Source of the DNA: Colius striatus
Taxonomy: Eukaryota; Chordata; Aves; Coliiformes; Coliidae
Assembly: GCF_028858725.1 (NCBI RefSeq)
Contig: NC_084772.1
Location: 21,801,548-21,865,547 of the forward strand
Direction: 5' to 3'
Length of the DNA stretch: 64,000 nucleotides
Below, piece after piece: positions 60,696 through 64,000 of the stretch. Within the stretch, counting starts at the first letter, position 1, and every line of letters begins with the position of its first letter. Under the pieces are notes generated by a model. That model was given only the letters and a program-made list of their open reading frames with translations. It was not told the origin of the DNA and searched no databases. The position numbers and the translations under genes are program-made.

Positions 60696-60986
60696 GCAGG
60701 CCGGGCCGCAGCACATCGCCTGAGGCGCCGCGAGGCCCAGCGCAGCGGTTTCCCGCCAGGTCGCTCGGGCCACTCGCTATTGGCCCACGCTCCGTGCCGC
60801 GCCCTCCCATTGGCTGCAGCCGCCTCCAAGCGGTCGCCCCACCGTCAGGCCAGCTCGCTCTCCATTGGCCGGCGAGCTCGGCCGAGAGCCGCTGGCGAGA
60901 CGGGGCAGGGCCGGGTGACGTCCGCCATCGCTACGGCGGCCGCCCTGGGCCAAACGTGCCTTTCCGCGAAGCTGCCTGCGGCCGGT

Positions 60987-61139
60987 ATGGAGCCCGGGGA
61001 GCGCGCGGAGAGCGAGGGCTGCGCGGCCGAGGCCGGGCCGGTTTTCACGCTGGAGGAGGTGGCGAAGCGGAACTCTAGCCGCGAGGCCTGGCTGGTTATC
61101 CACGGGCGCGTCTACGATGTCACTCGCTTCCTGGAGGAG
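60987..61139 (+). CDS. CYB5B: Cytochrome b5 type B, first exon (gene continues right)
   Basis: Outer-mitochondrial-membrane cytochrome b5, electron donor to several reductases and the mARC system. Only exon 1 is present: 51 codons from MEPGERAES through FTLEEVAKRNSSREAWLVIHGRVYDVTRFLEE to the donor GAG|GTGAGG at 61139. The second half matches human CYB5B (EEVAKRNS, LWLVIHGRVYDVTRFL); the N-terminal 20 residues diverge, as usual. The haem-binding HPGG exon was not found in 61140-64000, so it lies beyond the window. Confidence 0.93.
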
Positions 61140-64000
61140 GTGAGGCCGGACGGGGCGGCGGCGGCCGGGTCCGTCCCCTCAGGGGCAGGCGGCGGGGGGG
61201 AAGGACAGGGCTGAGGGGTGCTGAGGGAGGGACGAGAGCGCCGGGGGCTCGGGGCAGCGTGGAGGGCCCGGGAAGGGCGTCTCGGGCTGAGAGGGAAGGG
61301 GAGAGCCGGGGCTGGGGGGAGGGGACGGGCAGGGGCTGCCATGGCGGAGCAGAGACCGTGGGCCGGAGGAGTGTGTGTGTCTGCCGAGGGAAGAGGGGGC
61401 GAATACGTCCTCGGGTAGCACCTCTGTGCCCTGGCTGTGACCCTCAGCGGTCCAGCGCTGCCCGAAGGAGGAACCCAAGTGTTTAGGAGGGGCCCCAGGA
61501 GAGCCGCTGGTCTGTCGGCTGCCTGTGTGTGCGCTAAGCTCAGGACGGTACCTGCTGCAAGGAACGTGAGGGCGATGGCAGGTCGTGTGGGCAAAGGCCG
61601 CAGGGGCTGTGCTTCTACTCGTTTGCGTCAACTTATGTTTTCTTAGCAAATCTGCCCGAGCATGCCTTACGTGGGAGGTGCAGTGCTCCTTAAGCCATGT
61701 TACTGCACTTCTGGTCTTGTAGGGTAAACAGTATCAGGCTCAAACAGTGGTTTAGATTTCACATCTCCAGGGACACCCCAGGACTTAAAGAAGAAAGTAG
61801 TGGTGATTCAGGAGATGAGCATCTGCCACGCTCCTGCCTTCCCAGAGGTGACTGTGCATGGGTGCTCTGGAAGTGAGGCAGACTCTGTTGTGCAGTCTCC
61901 AGTTCTCTTGCATGTGGAGACAAAAATTGTTTCTCGACTCAATACTTGGACTTCTGTCTTTGAGAAGGTTGATAGTGATCTCATTAATGTGTGTAGCTGA
62001 AAACAGTGGGAAGAAGTGGTAACAAAACTTCAAAGGGCTTTATCTCAGTTTGAGATAACACAAATCCCTTTGTAGCATCTACAGGGTAAGGTACAAAAGT
62101 TGGTCTGAGCCAGCTTTAAAAGACTCACAGAATCAGAGAGTGGTTTGGGTTGGGAGGGACTTTAAAGATCATCTAGTTCCAACCTCCTTGGCATGGGCCT
62201 GGACACCTTGCACTAGACGAAGAGCACTTCATTGAAAAACCACATGTTGCTGCTTGTTCGGTTTGCTTGTCTAAATTAAACTATGATTTTCCTCCAGGCA
62301 CATATGATTAAAGTATGTCTGCTATGTGGTTACAACATCCAGTGACCAAGCTGCCTTGGTGGGGTGTAGAGGCTTATCAGGAGGAGGGAATGATAACCTG
62401 GCAGGTTTTCTGCAGTGGGCTGACAGCTGGGCACAGCTGCCCACAGGAGCTCTCTGTATGGCTTTCAGTATGTATTTATAAAGTTGTCCACAGTCTGTTT
62501 TGCTCATTGGATCCAGCATCATAACGTTTCATTCAGAATCTGACTGTGCTTAGAATTCCTCCCCCTCCCCTTGTTTATTTTAAGAGAGCCTCTGAGGTAT
62601 TTCAGTGAACAAGTTATGGGGTGTCTTTTGCTATGGTGGCATGAGCTGGCCTTTGCTGTAGCCAGTAGTGTAGCTGTAGCTACACTGCCTGTAGCTTTTA
62701 TAGTGAAGAACCTTACTTTCACAGGACCACAGATCCTGGCTGCTCACTCCTTTGCTCACCAGTCGCTAGTGTTGCAACTCCAGCAAATGCCTCTGTGTCA
62801 GGTGCAGGATCTGTAAAGCTGCCTGATGAGCAGCTTCTGTTCTTGAGGCTTTGATCCCTGAGAGAGACTCTGGACACTCAGTATGCTGGCAGGAAAAGTA
62901 CAGGGGATGATGCCTAGTGGAAGCACGGCAGTTTGGTGCTATGGTAGCAATGGCATGAAGAGTTGTCAGCTGATGCTCAGCTGCTTGTTTCACAGGAGAG
63001 CCCCTAGGTCTGGCTGAGGTGAGGGAAAGGCCACACATTTAGTGTGGCGAGCTTGTTGCTGGGGTTGAAGGAGAAGACAGAAGTATTGAGAGTGACTGTT
63101 AACTTAGGGGGCTCTTAAGCTCTCTAAAAGCAGAATTCCTCAAATCTTTCATGCTTGCCTGTGTCTGACAGTGTAGTATAAGAACCAGGGGACATCAAAA
63201 GCTCCTAGAGACAGATGCAAAAGGGACAAACAGCGTTTCGTCACACCACGGGGGGCAGAGCAGGAGAACTCCTTGCCAAAGGTCGCTGTGGGTGCAAGAA
63301 GGTTAAATACATTCAGAGGAAGACCAGGCAAAAACATGGAAAAGCAATTTGCTGCTGGTTTCTAACTAACAAAACACAATGGGTTCAGGAGGACCCAAAA
63401 GCAGCTGAAAGTTGGGCCAATGCTTGCAGAAACTGTGTGCCTCATCTCGCCTCCTGTTCCAGTTGTGGTTGCTGCTTATTGCTGTTCAGGCTGAAGAGTC
63501 AGAAAAAAAGTGTCCAAGGTATTTAGCGTGGTGTCAGTGGCAGCGTGCTCCAGAGCACAGGCTCTGTGTGGTGGTCACAGTCACCTCCTCAGCCTGCTGT
63601 GTGAGATGGTGTCTGGGATGTGCTCCATGGGATGCTTCTGGTGTTGAAAGCGACCTCAGGAAAACACCAGCAAGCCAGGTTGCCACGGGTGTTACCTTGA
63701 AAGGGTATTTCATATTGCCCCTTCCAAGCCCTTTATCTCATTTGTGTTTTTCTGACATGAGAAAGATCAACTTGGGCTAAGGAAGGGAGATGAGTAAGGC
63801 AACATGGCCGACACAACACCCTGCCATGTGCACCCCTTGCTGACATAGTGGGACTTGTAAATGTAGATCAAGGCCTAATTTATTGGCAAAGCTACACTCT
63901 TTTTGTGTTACCCCACTGTAATCAGTCACAACGTGTAGCTGATTGGAACCAGGACTGTTTGTCTTGTTGAAAAGTTAGAGCTGTCTGATGAACTGTTGTA
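61140..64000 (+). other. CYB5B intron 1, proximal part
   Basis: CpG island to about 61450, then AT-richer sequence. Contains one short CR1 remnant (62125-62222). No exon recognised. Confidence 0.6.
62125..62222 (-). mobile_element. CR1 LINE 3' remnant, reverse
   Basis: 'tcacagaatcagagagtggt', 'ttgggagggactttaaagat' and 'catctagttccaacctcc', the hallmark reversed 3' end of avian CR1, about 100 bp. Confidence 0.9.

Noticed and set aside
62667-62686. Small palindrome AGTGTAGCTGTAGCTACACT in the CYB5B intron
   Set aside because: Short and imperfect; expected by chance at this scale.

Overview
The window is vertebrate nuclear DNA, almost certainly from a bird and possibly a songbird. It holds many copies of the 3' end of a CR1 LINE, short introns, strong CpG islands and GC-rich coding exons. 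The gene order matches the conserved block on human 16q22.1 (chicken chromosome 11): TANGO6, HAS3, CHTF8, UTP4, SNTB2, VPS4A, PDF, COG8, NIP7, TMED6, TERF2, CYB5B. All twelve were recognised by reading translated exons. Apart from TANGO6 (enters from the left) and CYB5B (runs off the right), the coding exons join in phase into full proteins close to the human lengths as I recall them (UTP4 686 aa, VPS4A 437 aa and NIP7 180 aa match).

Layout: 1-12445 last eight coding exons of TANGO6 (+). 14863-18870 HAS3 (+) with a TATA box. 19166-19689 CHTF8 (-), head to head with UTP4 (+, 20241-26444). 27030-33513 SNTB2 (+). 35473-38332 VPS4A (+). 39117-39958 PDF (-) and 40082-42824 COG8 (-) in tandem. COG8 is head to head with NIP7 (+, 42912-43808). 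44460-46488 TMED6 (-). 48041-54775 TERF2 (-). 54776-60986 is a gene-poor gap. From 60987 comes the first exon of CYB5B (+) and the start of a long intron.

These are housekeeping genes that do not form one pathway: Golgi and ER traffic (TANGO6, COG8, TMED6), ribosome biogenesis (UTP4, NIP7), sister-chromatid cohesion and clamp loading (CHTF8), ESCRT disassembly (VPS4A), mitochondrial protein maturation and electron transfer (PDF, CYB5B), telomere protection (TERF2), hyaluronan synthesis (HAS3) and the dystrophin complex (SNTB2). No previously undescribed protein system is visible. The unusual content is non-coding or lineage-specific. The main items are a perfect 38-bp inverted repeat carrying mirrored CCAAT boxes at the SNTB2 promoter, six tandem ZNF143/THAP11-like sites upstream of TERF2, a 10-bp-period GTAC array filling UTP4 intron 1, a tandem duplication of the PDF start region, a 5'-leader GCC repeat plus two-codon upstream ORF in VPS4A, and a possible COG8-PDF shared transcript.
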